A stretch of 64,000 nucleotides of DNA from Closterium sp. NIES-65. Taxonomy: Eukaryota; Streptophyta; Zygnematophyceae; Desmidiales; Closteriaceae. The stretch spans positions 82,865-146,864 of the forward strand of contig CANXME010000057.1 of NCBI GenBank assembly GCA_948144175.1, written 5' to 3'. The position numbers were made by a program, and so were the translations under genes. Position 1 is the first letter of the stretch, and every line of letters begins with the position of its first letter. Below are positions 9,091-18,784 of this stretch, in pieces. The notes under the pieces were generated by a model. That model made no database searches and was not told where the DNA came from. It saw only the letters and a list, made by a program, of their open reading frames with translations.

Positions 9091-10560
9091 CCCTGCCGCC
9101 GCTCTTCCTTGCGCCAGGTCCTCCCCCGGTAGACCCTCTCCCCCCTCAGGGTCATGCCCCGTCTGGTGTGTCCCAGGTAGACGCAGTCGAGCCTGTCAAG
9201 GTAGCTTTTGACTCTGGTGCTCCTAGGGGTGCTGAGCCTGTGGGTGCTGAGTCTAGGGGTGTTGAGCCTGGCGGTGCTGAGTCTGGGGGTGCTGAGCCTT
9301 GGGGTGCGGAGCCTGGAGGTGCTGAGCCTGGGGGTGCAGAGCTTGGGGGTACGGAGCCTGGGGGTGCTGAGCCTGGGGGTGCGGAGCCTGGGGGTGCTGT
9401 GTCTGCTTGTGTGGCCTCTGGCTGCGCTTCGTCGAGGCGAGAGCTATCCTCTCCACAGGAGCTGCGCGAATGGTTTGCCCGGCGCTGGAGCCGTGCTGCT
9501 GGAGCTGGAGGTGCTATGGTTGCTGCTGACCCTGGGGTCGGCACTAGAGTTACTGGAGCCACTGGTCCTGGAGGTGCTCGTACTAGCGGTACTGGAGCTG
9601 CTGGGACGGGGGTTGCTGCTGGGGCTGCTGGAGTTCGTCCTGCTATTGGTGCTGCTGGAGTTGCTGGAGCTGGTGCTGCTGGAGCTGCTGGCACGGCTGG
9701 AGTTGGTGCTGCTGGAGCTGCTGGGGGTGTTGGCGCTAGTGGTGGTGCTGGCGCTAGTGCTTCTGCGGGTTCTGGAGTTGGCGCTGTTGGAGCTGGAGGT
9801 GCTGCTGGAGCTGGTGCTGCCGCTCGGGGTACTGGTGCTGTCCCTGCTGGTTCTGGAGGCGCTGCGCAGCCGCGGCCGTACTTCGTTCCGCTCCTTGAGA
9901 AGGTTCTTGGTCTCCCGCCCTCTACTGATCTTTCTCCAACCTTAGAGTGTCCACAGCCTGTCCAGTTGCGGTCACAGTTAGAGCCCGCCTCCCCCCTGCC
10001 TACTCCTTCTCCCTACACTGGTCCTACTGGTGGTCTTGCTGAGCGTCGTGAGCCTGCGTCTCGCCCTGTGTCGCCTGTTCGTGCTGCTTGCACTAGTAGT
10101 CGTGTTCCGCGTCCGCGTCCTCCTGCGGTCCCACGCACACAACAGATGGCACTGCGTCCTTCCACTGCTCCTCTGCGTGTCCCGTTGCCATCTCCTCTAG
10201 AGTCCTCTCTTCCTGTCCTTGCTGACCCGGAGTCTGACTCTCTTCGTGCTGCCAGTCCTACTGTCATACGTCTCCTGGCTACTGTTGTCACTGACCCTTT
10301 CTTTGAGTCCACTGCTGCGTCTGCCTTAGTTGCTGAGCTTGTCGACTTTGCTGCTCGCTGTCGCCTAGACTACGCCGCCAGTCTTGTTGCTGAGTCTGAG
10401 TCTGTATGTCCTCCGTCTGTCGGGGGTGAGTGTGCTCTTAGCACGGACGTCCTTGAGGATAGGCAGGAGGAGTTCCAGTGTTTTGCTGCTGCTTTGCCTC
10501 ATCTCGTCTCCACGTTGATTGCCCCTGAGGGAGACCCGGATGCACCAGACATCCCGACTC
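9091..10560 (+). pseudogene. Copia C low-complexity linker between integrase and RT
   Basis: A linker of almost 500 residues separates integrase and RT. Its first part (9210-9410) is a minisatellite of 15-bp units encoding GGAEP-like repeats. Next comes SSPQELREWFARRW, then a Gly-Ala tract (9540-9870), then a Pro/Ser/Arg region that contains LAERREPASRP and ends in VAELVDFAARCRLDYAASL and DIPTPRSYAEAIEGPYSSQW. The last part belongs to the RT N-terminus. The frame is open throughout, so the repeat tract has kept its phase. Confidence 0.8.
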
Positions 10561-12071
10561 CTCGATCGTACGCTGAGGCGATCGAGGGTCCCTACTCCTC
10601 ACAGTGGCAGTCAGCCATGGACGCAAAGATGGCTTCCTGGAAGTCCACAGGCACCATCGACGAGGTTCCCCCACCTGGGGCGAACATCGTCAGTGGCATG
10701 TGGATTTTCAGGGTGAAGCGGCCGCCGGGTTCTCCGCCTGTCTTCAAGGCGCGTTACGTGGCTCGAGGCTTCAGTCAGCGGCAGGGAGTTGACTACTTTC
10801 AGACCTTCTCTCCCACCCCGAAGATGACCACTCTTCGGGTGCTACTGCACATAGCCGCTCAGCGTGACTACGAGATTCACTCTCTTGACTTCAATGCTGC
10901 TTTCCTACAGGGCAGCCTGCACGAGGAGATCTAGGTGCGCCGCCCACCTGGCTTCACTGGGTCGTTTCCTCCTGGTACCCAGTGGAGCCTCCGGCGGCCA
11001 GTCTACGGTCTCCGCCAGGCGCCCCGTGAGTGGCACGATACACTGAGGACTACACTCGCGGCTCTTGGGTTTGCTCCTTCTACAGCCGACCCGTCGCTGT
11101 TTCTGCGCACCGACACCTCTTTGCCGCCGTTCTACATCCTCGTGTACGTCGACGACTTGGTCTTTGCCACTGATGACACTGCTGGACTCGCCCACGTGAA
11201 GTCCGAGCTGCAGAAGAGACACACGTGCACAGACCTGGGTGAACTGCGCAGCTACCTTGGCTTGCAGATCACCCGGGACAGAGCACAGCACACCATTACC
11301 ATGACTCAGTCACACATGGTGCAGCAGGTCCTTCAGCGCTTCGACTTCACGTACTCCTCGCCTCAGACCACTCCTCTGTCTACTCGCCACTCGCTCTCAG
11401 CTCTGCCTTCGGATGAGTCCGTAGAGTCGAGTGGCCCGTACCCAGAGCTTGTTGGCTGCCTCATGTACCTGATGACCTGCACACGACCTGACCTTGCATA
11501 CCCTCTTAGCATATTGGCACGCTATGTTGCTCCTGGGAGACACCGACCAGAGCACATGGCTGCAGCGAAGAGGGTGTTGCGCTACTTGTGCAGTACGTTG
11601 GGCATGGGGCTAGTGCTTGGAGGGCGACGTCGAGTGGTCCTCACAGGTCACGCAGACGTTTCTTGGGCTGACGACCAGGCTACGCAGCGGTCGTTACAGG
11701 GTTACAACTTCAGCCTTGGTTCCGGCTCTGTTTCGTGGCGGTCTACTCGCTCTTCTTCTGTTCTCGGCTCCAGCTGTGATGCTGAGATCTACGTGGGGGC
11801 CATGGCTGTACAGGAGCTACGCTGGCTCACCTACCTACAGACTAACCTAGGAGAGCCGCCTCGTTCTCCTCCAGTTCTGTACGTAGACAACAAGGCCATG
11901 CTGGCCTTGTGTCGGGAGCACAGACTGGAGCACAGAACGAAGCTCATTGCTCTTCGCTTCTTCCTCGCTCGTGAGCTGCAGCAGCGTGGTCAGCTGCGCC
12001 TTGCTTACGTGGCCTCTGAGGCCAACACTGCTGATATCTTTACCAAGGCACTTCCGCCTTGTGATCATTAG
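10561..12071 (+). pseudogene. Copia C reverse transcriptase and RNase H
   Basis: RT of the copia type (RVT_2-like): GMWIFRVKRPPG, YVARGFSQRQGVDYFQTFSP, LDFNAAFLQGSLHEEI, then YVDDLVFAT near 11140-11170 as the catalytic box. A TAG at 10932-10934 replaces Trp of EEIWLRR. RNase H follows (about 11640-12050) with HADVSWADDQATQRS, the ENKAM-like YVDNKAMLAL and SEANTADIFTKAL. A TAG at 12069-12071 replaces a Gln codon and removes about 20 terminal residues that D and E still have. Confidence 0.92.
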
Positions 12072-12330
12072 CGCTTCTGTACGATGCTAGGTCTTGTGCC
12101 TACTTGGCCTCACTTGCTCACTTCTTGACCTTGCTTGTACTGTGATCTTTCTATACCTGCACTTGCTTGTTTACCTTTATATATGATCTTGCATTTGAAC
12201 TGGCCTTGTGTCCTTGAACTTGTGCTCGGACTGTGTGGTGACGTTGTGATGCACCCTGAGCTTGCTTTGCTTTGCTTTGCTTGACTGGTCTTATGACCTC
12301 TAGTTCTCCCCCACTTTGCCTATGGGGGTG
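12072..12330 (+). promoter_or_regulatory. Copia C 3' untranslated region and polypurine tract
   Basis: The 3' region is shared with D, J, G and H2: a GTGTGGTGACGTTGTGAT segment, CTTGCTTTGC repeats and CCCCACTTTGCCTATGGGGGTG just before the LTR. The purine run GGGGGTG (about 12324-12330) is the expected plus-strand primer. Its retention in pol-less elements suggests it is needed in cis. Confidence 0.7.
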
Positions 12331-12456
12331 TGTCAAACTTATATGCTATAGTCAGTGTAGGCTGTAGTGGGGTAGACAATATGGGGTACAACATTTCTAG
12401 GTTTTCCTACTTGTACCCACCTCTTTCCTAGTTCATTCACTCCTCATTTCTTCACA
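12331..12456 (+). repeat. Copia C 3' LTR
   Basis: 126 bp, begins TGTCAAACTT and ends TTCTTCACA, four substitutions from the 5' LTR. It is followed by TGTGG and then by gypsy B integrase resuming on the minus strand. Confidence 0.92.
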
Positions 12457-14260
12457 TGTGGTATGCTGAGGACATCGCAAATTTAGTCCTTAATAATCCC
12501 ATGAGCTCCTTCCAAAACTTACTCGTAAATTTGGGGTCTCTGTCTGAGATGAGTGTTTTGGGGATGCCGTGGATGGTGATGATGCAGTCAAAGAAGAGGC
12601 GAGCAGTTGCTTCAGCTGTAGCTGTGGGGTTGGTCGGTATGAAGTGACCCATTTTGGAGAACTTATCGATCACTACGAGGATGGAATCATGACCTCGTGA
12701 GGTCGAAGGAAGTCCTGTGATGAAGTCGAGGCTAACTGCCTGCCATGGCTGCTCCGGTACAGGTAGAGGCTGAAGTAACCCTGCTTTTTTCTGCTTGCTG
12801 CTCTTCATCTGCTGGCACGTGTCGCATGAGGTGACGAACTGCTGCACGTCTGCTGCCATCCCAGGCCAGTAGTAATACTTTGCTATTCGCGCTGACGTCT
12901 TGTTGCTCCCGAAATGTCCCGCGTAAGGTACGTCGTGAAACTCCTCCAATAGGATCTGCCGTAGCGGGGCGTTATTCGGTACCCAAATCTTTCCTGAACC
13001 CTTCCTTACAGCTAAGTCTTTCTCCCACTGTAACAACTTCTTAGTCTGTGCTGTAGCGATCTCTGCGTCCACGGAGTATCCATGATGGAATAGACCCTTG
13101 AGCAGAGGGCTCATCCCGTCGAGCTGGATGCCTGCTACATGACCGGGGCGGCTCAGCGCGTCTGCTTCGTTGTGTAGCCCGGGCTTGTAGATGATGTCGT
13201 AGTGGAAGTGAGTTTCCAGGAAGTCCACCCACCGCACCTGTCGTCGTGAGAGCGTCGGCTGCGACTTCAGGTATTTGAGACTGCAGTGGTCAGTATAGAC
13301 TGTAGTCTTGGCTCCCTTTAGGTAACACCTCCACGCCTTGAAGGCTATGACGATCGCTAAGGCTTCCTTCTCATGGATGGGGTAGTTCAGTTCTGCTCCG
13401 TGTAGCTTCTTACTGAGGTAGGCGATGGGCTGCAAACCGCGTCCGTGATCCTGTATCAGTACTGCTCCGACTGCTTGGTCACTAGCGTCTGCTTCCACCA
13501 CGTAGTCCTTGTCTAGGTCCGGTAGGATGAGTACTGGCGCTGTAGTCAGTGCTGTCTGTAGTTTCTCCATGGCTTGCTGATGAGGAGTATCCCATTCGTA
13601 GGGCGTATCCTTTTTCAGTAGGTCGGTCTGTGGCGCTGCTATCTTAGCGTACTGCGGCACGAACCTGTTGTAGTTTCTGGCGAAGCCTTGGAACTGCTGC
13701 AACTCCTTCACGTTCTCCGGTACTTTCCATTTCTTGACGGCTTCGATCTTCCGCGGGTCCACGTGTACGCCCTCGGCACTCACCATGTGCCCGAGAAACT
13801 GCACCTTCTTCAGGGCGAAGTCGCTCTTCGACAGCTTCATGTAGAACTTGTTTTTCCGCAGGATCTCGAACACCTTCCGCAGATGCTCCACGTGCTCCTT
13901 CATGTTCTTGGAGTAGATGAGAATGTCGTCCAGGTACACCACCACGCACTCGTCTAGCAGGGGCCGTAATATGTGATTCATCTCCGCCTGAAACGTTGCT
14001 GGTGCGTTGCATTCCGAACGGCATCACCAAGTATTCGTAGGAGCTGTATCTGGTACGGAACGCTGTCTTGTGGACCGAGTTGTCTGCCATCTTGATCTGC
14101 CCGTAACCCGACCGTAGGTCCAGCTTCGAAAAGACTGTTGCACCATGCAGTTGGTCCAGTATGTCGTCTATGCACGGTATGGGGTATTTGTTTCAACTGT
14201 CTGTTTGTTCAGTGCGCGGTAGTCGATGCACATCCGTTAACTGCCGTCTGGTTTTGGGGT
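12457..14260 (-). pseudogene. Gypsy B RT, RNase H and integrase core
   Basis: A single open frame of about 508 codons (12457-13981) carries the YLDD box (13925-13936), the RT thumb, RNase H (VVEADASDQAVGAVL, VYTDHCSLKYLKS, ADALSRPGH), the integrase zinc region (YAGHFGSNKTSARIA to CDTCQQMK) and the core with IDKFSKMGHF and SDRDPKF. It stops at SAYH where copia C is inserted, just before the DGQTER segment with the third catalytic residue. The N-terminal RT part (13982-14260) is frameshifted: GMQRTSN replaces the GLCNAPATF consensus. The ATG at 13981 is internal to RT, not a true start. Confidence 0.92.
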
Positions 14261-15171
14261 GAAGAGGACTAGTGCACCGTAGGGAGAGGTGGATGGGCGG
14301 ATCAGTTGTCTATCCAGTAGATACTCTATCTGTTTCTTCATGCCTGTCAGCTCGGTCGGACTCAGTCGGTATGGTGCGCGTGAGACAGGTTTCACACCTG
14401 GTTCCTCCACGATCTCGTGCTCGTGGCTGCGTGCTGGAGGTACGCTTGCAGGTAGGGCATTATATCCTTGTATTTCTCCAAGACGTCCTTCACTGCTACA
14501 GGTAGCTCTGCGTTCGGTTTCTCCTCCTCTGCTGCTGCCATGACCAGTGCTAGGTAGCCCTTGTTATTCTCGTTCACCGTCTGTTCAAACCGTGCCAGTG
14601 TTGTTTCAGGAACGTTCCCTGTATCCGTCCAGCTTCGCAGTTCCACTCGTTTCCCGTTGTTGTAAATGCACGCCTTCCTATTGATCCAGCCGATCTCGGG
14701 GTTGAACCGCTTCAAGAAATCTCGCCCCAAAAAAATATCTAAACCCTTGATGTTCGTGATCGGCAATGTCCGCTTCCACCTCAGCGCCCCTATGTGCAGC
14801 TGCAGTGATGCTTCACCGTGGATGGGAAGTTTCGTACCGTCCACCATTGTTGCCGTGAACTTGGTCTCCTCTGAAGACTCTCCAATTTTCTCCAACGTCC
14901 CGCGGTCGGACACCGAGTGGGACGCACCACTGTCCACCATTGCCTGGAGGCGTCGCCCGTTGCAGATCACCTCGAGTAGTAGTGGATGTTGCTGCTCAAA
15001 GTAACCGTAGATGGTCTCGCTTATAGGACCAAAGGGTACGTCGAACAGATCATCCCTCGGTCTTGCGCTCGAAGTGGTGCCGATCGCTCCGTGCCGAATG
15101 ATATGCTCGGCATGCGTCGTCGTGTTTCGGGTTGATCTCGCATCAACGCATCGAATCTCTCTGCTGCACAC
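14261..15171 (-). pseudogene. Gypsy B gag C-terminus, protease, RT start
   Basis: Frame 14392-15171 begins in the C-terminal gag segment, passes to DDLFDVPFGPISE and carries the protease (VDSGASHSVSD near 14920-14945, LGRDFLKRF near 14705-14730). Relative to A, the gag zinc knuckle and the 500-bp spacer are absent between about 15055 and 15095. The frame changes near 14440-14460 (PYLQAYLQHAA replaces the PDDLPTNVPPAR seen in A). RT sequence then continues to 14261. Confidence 0.85.
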
Positions 15172-15191
15172 ACCATGTCGCGGTAGTTGTT

Positions 15192-15847
15192 TTAGTTCGC
15201 GGTTATCACCTGTCGCCGGACTTCCATTTTTAGCCCCTCAGTATACGTTTGGATTTTTTCCCCTTCGGTCAGGTCGGTAATTCGGTTGAAGAGGCTCTCC
15301 ATCTGCTGCGTGTACTGTGTTACACTGCCGAAGTGTTTATGCCGCTGAATTTGCCGCCGCACCATGTAGCTGGAGTTGATTGGTTCGAAACGTTGAATTA
15401 AAGCTTCCCGAAACTGCGTCCATGACCCCTCGCCTCGGATCTCAATGCTGTTGTAAATCCTCTCGAGCGCCGGGCCTCGTAACAGTGTCGCAGCGAGCCG
15501 AATCCGCATTGCATCGTGTGTCGGGGTCATACAACCAACGGCCTCGAAGTAAATTTCGAGGGTCGCAATGAATCGACGGACGTCGGTGTCTCTCGCATTC
15601 GAATTGAACGTCTCTGGTTGCCTCGGATGTGCCGCATCAAGATTCACTGTAGTCACTGTCGCTGCTGCTGGGTGAAGTGTCGGTGTCGCCGCTCCTGCTG
15701 TTACCGTCGCTGCTGCATTCGCTGTTGCGTCCGCTGCTGCTGTGGCGGCTGCCGACTGGTTCACGAGAAGCTGCTCTATTCGCTGGAGTGCCGCTCGCGT
15801 CTGGTGTAGGCCGGTGTGTAACTCCGTAATTTTTCGTACGGAATTAC
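15192..15847 (-). pseudogene. Gypsy B gag, main part
   Basis: Gag from NSVRKITELHTG (about 15845) to VITAN followed by a stop at 15192, where extra bases in a run of T break the frame relative to A. Alanine-rich N-terminal segment, then LPGTF-like RQPETFN and GSVTQYTQQMESLF. Its real start lies beyond copia D: ATG at 21236-21234 encodes MEENGD, and the next codon is split by the insertion. Residues read between 15848 and 15899 in this frame come from antisense copia LTR and are not Gag. Confidence 0.88.
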
Positions 15848-15961
15848 TGTCAAACGCATATGCTATAGTCTGTGTAGGCTGTAGTGGGGTAGACAACACT
15901 TTTAGGTTTTCCTACTTGTACCCACCTGCTTGCTAGTTCATTCATTCCTCATTTCTTCATA
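15848..15961 (+). repeat. Copia D 5' LTR
   Basis: 114 bp, TGTCAAACGC at the start, ending TTCTTCATA instead of CACA. It lacks about 12 bp (TATGGGGTACAA region) present in the 3' copy and in element C. Confidence 0.88.
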
Positions 15962-17097
15962 TGGTATAGAGCAGGTTCCCTAGTGGGAACGCTTCCTAGG
16001 GCCCACCACTGAAAATCGAATTTTTATTTTTTCCTGACCGGAGCGCGAGTCGACCTCGCCCGAGGCGCGCCTCGTGGCCCGCCCTCTCGTCGCGTCCCCT
16101 GCCCTTAGCGGCCTAACGCGCCCTCCTAGAGGCCCCTCTCCCGGCCCCTCGCGCCGCCCTTAGCGGCCCCGTCGCCACCCCTAGCGGCCCCATCGCCACC
16201 CTTAGCGGCCCCGTCGCCGCCCTTCGCGACCTCGTCGCCGCCCGTTATGGCCCCGTCGCCGTCCTTCGCGGCCTCGTCGCCGCCCTTCGAGGCCCCTCGC
16301 GGCCCCGTCGCCGCCCCTAGAGGCCCCGTCGCCGCCCTTCGAGGCCCCTCTCGGCCCCTTTTCGGCTCTGTCGCCGCCCCTAGCGGCCCCGTCGCCGCCC
16401 CTATCGGCCCCGTCGCCGCCCCTATCGGCCCCGTCGCCGCCTCTAGCGGCCCCGTAGCCGCTCCTACCGGCCCCGTCGCCGCCCTTTGAGGCCCCTCGCA
16501 GCCCCTTCGCGGCCCTGTCGCCGCCCCTAGCGGCCCAGTTGCCGCCCCTATCGGCCCCGTCGCCGCCCTTTGCGGCTCCGTCGCCGCCCTTTGCGGCTCC
16601 GTCGCCGCCCCTATCGGCCCCGTCGCCGCCCTTCGCGGCCCCGTCGCCGCCTCTAGCGGCCCCGTCGCTGCCCTTCGCGGCCCCGTCGCCGCCTCTAGCG
16701 GCCCCATCGCCGCCCTTTGCGGCCCCTCGCGGCCTCTTCTCGGCCCCATCGCCGCCCTTCGTGACCACCGTCGCCACTCTTCCCGGCCCCTCCTTGGCTC
16801 CTCCGCCACCAGCAGCAGCCGCCGCCAGCAGCAGACGCCGCCGCCACCAGCAGCAGCCAACAGCAGCAGAAGCCGCCGACAACAGCGGCGGCCACCACCA
16901 GCAGCAGCCGTCGCGGCCGACAGCAGCGACTGCCGCCGCCACTGACAGCAGGAGCTGCCGCCGCGGTCGCGGCTCTGTCCCTGCCGACGCGCCTCGGCCC
17001 TGCCCCACCGCTTGCCGGCCCCTACCTACCAGCCGTGGTGAGAGCACTGCCGAGCAACGCCTGCTACTGCTGCCCCTAGCCTGCTGCCACTGCTGTC
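15962..17097 (+). promoter_or_regulatory. Copia D primer site, hairpin and leader
   Basis: Primer site TGGTATAGAGC at 15962, hairpin GTTCCC (15975-15980) with GGGAAC (15985-15990), and AGGGCCCACC at 15998-16007. From about 16100 to 16790 the leader is a minisatellite with 18-21 bp units of the CGCCGCCCCTAGCGGCCCCGT type. 16800-16960 is rich in CAGCAG and CCGCCG triplets. No gene is supported here. The long antisense frames reflect base composition. Confidence 0.7.
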
Positions 17098-18421
17098 ATG
17101 GCTACCCCTAGTGTTCTAGTCTTTGATGCTGAGGGTCAGGCTGTTGACTATGAGGTCTGGGTCGATGATCTAAGCTTTTCCTACAGTGCGATAGGAAGGA
17201 CGGTCTCTCCCTGTTCGATCTCACGTCTGGCGCCTCTACTGCCCCTGCTACCGATGCTGACAGCACTGTTCGCTCACAGTGGGCCACACTCGATGCTGCT
17301 GTCCGTCTTGCTGTGCGTAGTCACTTGCCGTCCACTGAGCACGCGCACTTTAGTCAGTATAAGAGTGCTAAGACCTTGTACGATGCTGTAGTTGCACGCT
17401 ACTCTTCCCCTGCCACTGCTGCCCTTAGCCGCCTCATGCTGCCGTACCTGTTTCCTGACCTCGCCGCCTTTCCCACTGTCACTGACCTCGTTACGCACCT
17501 TCGCACTAGTGACACCCGCTACCGCGCTGCGCTTCCTGCTGAGTTCTGTGCCAAGAACCCCCCCCCCATGTACATCACCCTCTACTACATAGTCACTTGG
17601 CTCCCTGACTCCCTTCCCTCGGTCAGGGACCACTTCCTCTCTGTTTGCCCCACCACACTCACCGTTGACCTCCTCAAGGAGCGCCTCCTGGCAGCTGAGA
17701 AGAGTATAGTCGCTGTAGGAGCTTCTCGTGGTGACCCTCGTGCCCCCGTCTTTAAGGGGTGCTCCCCCTCCCCCCTTTTGCCCTCTGTTGCCTCTGCTGC
17801 TGCCGTCGACTTCGTTGGCACCGAGTCGGTCGGCGATGCGTCTGCCCCTAGCGGGCGACGCCGCACTGGCAAGGGCAAAGGGGCAAGGGCGCTGGAGGGG
17901 CTGGCGGGGGCGGTGGAGGTGGCGGTGGAGGAGGCGGAGGGAGTGGGGGTGGTGGTGGGAGTGGTGGCGGGGGTGGGGGCTTCGGTGGCGGCGGTGGAGG
18001 CGGAGGCGGCGGCGGCAGTGGCGGTGGGAGCGGAGGAGGAGGCGGTGGCAGCGGTGGCGGAGGTGGCGGCGGAGGAGGTGGAGCTAGTCGGGGTGGCTCT
18101 GCGCAGCGTGGCGGCTTCGGTGGTGGTCAGCGCCAGCAGCAGCAGCGCGCTTGTGAGACTCCGCCCCCCCAGCAGCTTCGTGAGTGGTACTCAGCGCATC
18201 AGCGGGGTGGGGGTGGTGGTCCATGTGCCTACGTCCTGCGTACCGGCGACCGCACTAGTGAGCCGTGCGGTGGCCCGCACACCACCCAGCGCTGCTTCGG
18301 CCGTCTGACGGACCCTTGGCGTCTCCAGTTCCCTGACGCCACTGAGATCCCCCGCTGGGGCGAGCCGCTTAGGTCGAGGGTTGCTGTCTTTGATCTCGAT
18401 TATGATGCCATTCTTGCTGCC
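17098..18421 (+). pseudogene. Copia D gag, frameshifted
   Basis: Starts MATPSVLVFDAEGQAVDYEV at 17098. A deletion near 17172 shifts the frame. The next open stretch (17313-18308) has HFSQYKSAKTLYDAV, LMLPYLFPDLAAFPTVTDL, PMYITLYYIV and SVCPTTLTVDLLKERLLAAEKSIV, the Gag core of this family. A Gly-rich tract (17880-18090) follows and the frame changes again within it. In the third frame lie QQLREWYSAH and a Cys/His motif C-X13-C-X3-H-X4-C (CAYVLRTGDR, CGGPHTTQRC, 18222-18300), which stands where other copias have a CCHC knuckle. Confidence 0.88.
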
Positions 18422-18784
18422 ATGTATGTTGTGTCTACTAGTGATGAGGGTGATTGTTACCTGTGTGTTCCGCCTGACCCGGGCATTGAGGCTGCTGCTC
18501 TAGGTGCTAGTGCGTCTGCTGCCCAAGGTGCTGGTAAGTCTGCTCTCTCAGGTACCACGTCGGCTCAGGCCTTACACACCTTCACCCTTGACTCGGGTGC
18601 TTCCCACTCCTTCTTTCAAGACCGCACCCCGCTTACGCCGCTTAGTCGGCCGGTTGCGGTCTCCCTGACGGACCCCTCTGGGGGTCCTGTCCTTGCCCAC
18701 TTCTCCACTGTCTTACCGTGTGCCGCAGCCCCCTCTGGCACCCTGTCAGGTCTCTACCTCCCCTCGTTCTCTACGAACTTGGTT
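18422..18784 (+). pseudogene. Copia D protease, truncated
   Basis: YVVSTSDEGDCYLCVPPDPG leads to the protease active site LDSGASHSFF (about 18590-18620) and the segment LYLPSFSTNLV at 18750-18784. The sequence then jumps into the integrase-RT linker. Everything between, including the pre-integrase domain and integrase core, is missing compared with C (about 7910-10025 there). Confidence 0.88.

Larger units (their letters stand above)
6289..12456 (+). mobile_element. Ty1/copia element C, full-length, decayed
   Basis: Complete copia structure inserted in gypsy B integrase. LTRs are 6289-6414 and 12331-12456 (126 bp each, 4 differences). Flanks GGTGG and TGTGG are a 5-bp TSD with one mismatch. 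Domain order is gag, protease, integrase, RT, RNase H, diagnostic for Ty1/copia. Pol stays in one frame from about 7690 to 12071, broken only by four in-frame stops (8307, 8658, 10932, 12069). Gag carries a large internal deletion. Confidence 0.93.

Noticed and set aside
7923-9155. 410-codon antisense frame over the copia C protease and integrase
   Set aside because: Mirror of the GC-rich pol frame. The sense strand has clear protease and integrase motifs. The similar 487-codon antisense frame in E (22892-24355) was rejected too.
16126-17047. Gly/Ala/Arg repeat proteins in copia leaders
   Set aside because: Products of GC-rich tandem repeats located between primer site and gag, open on both strands, no domain.
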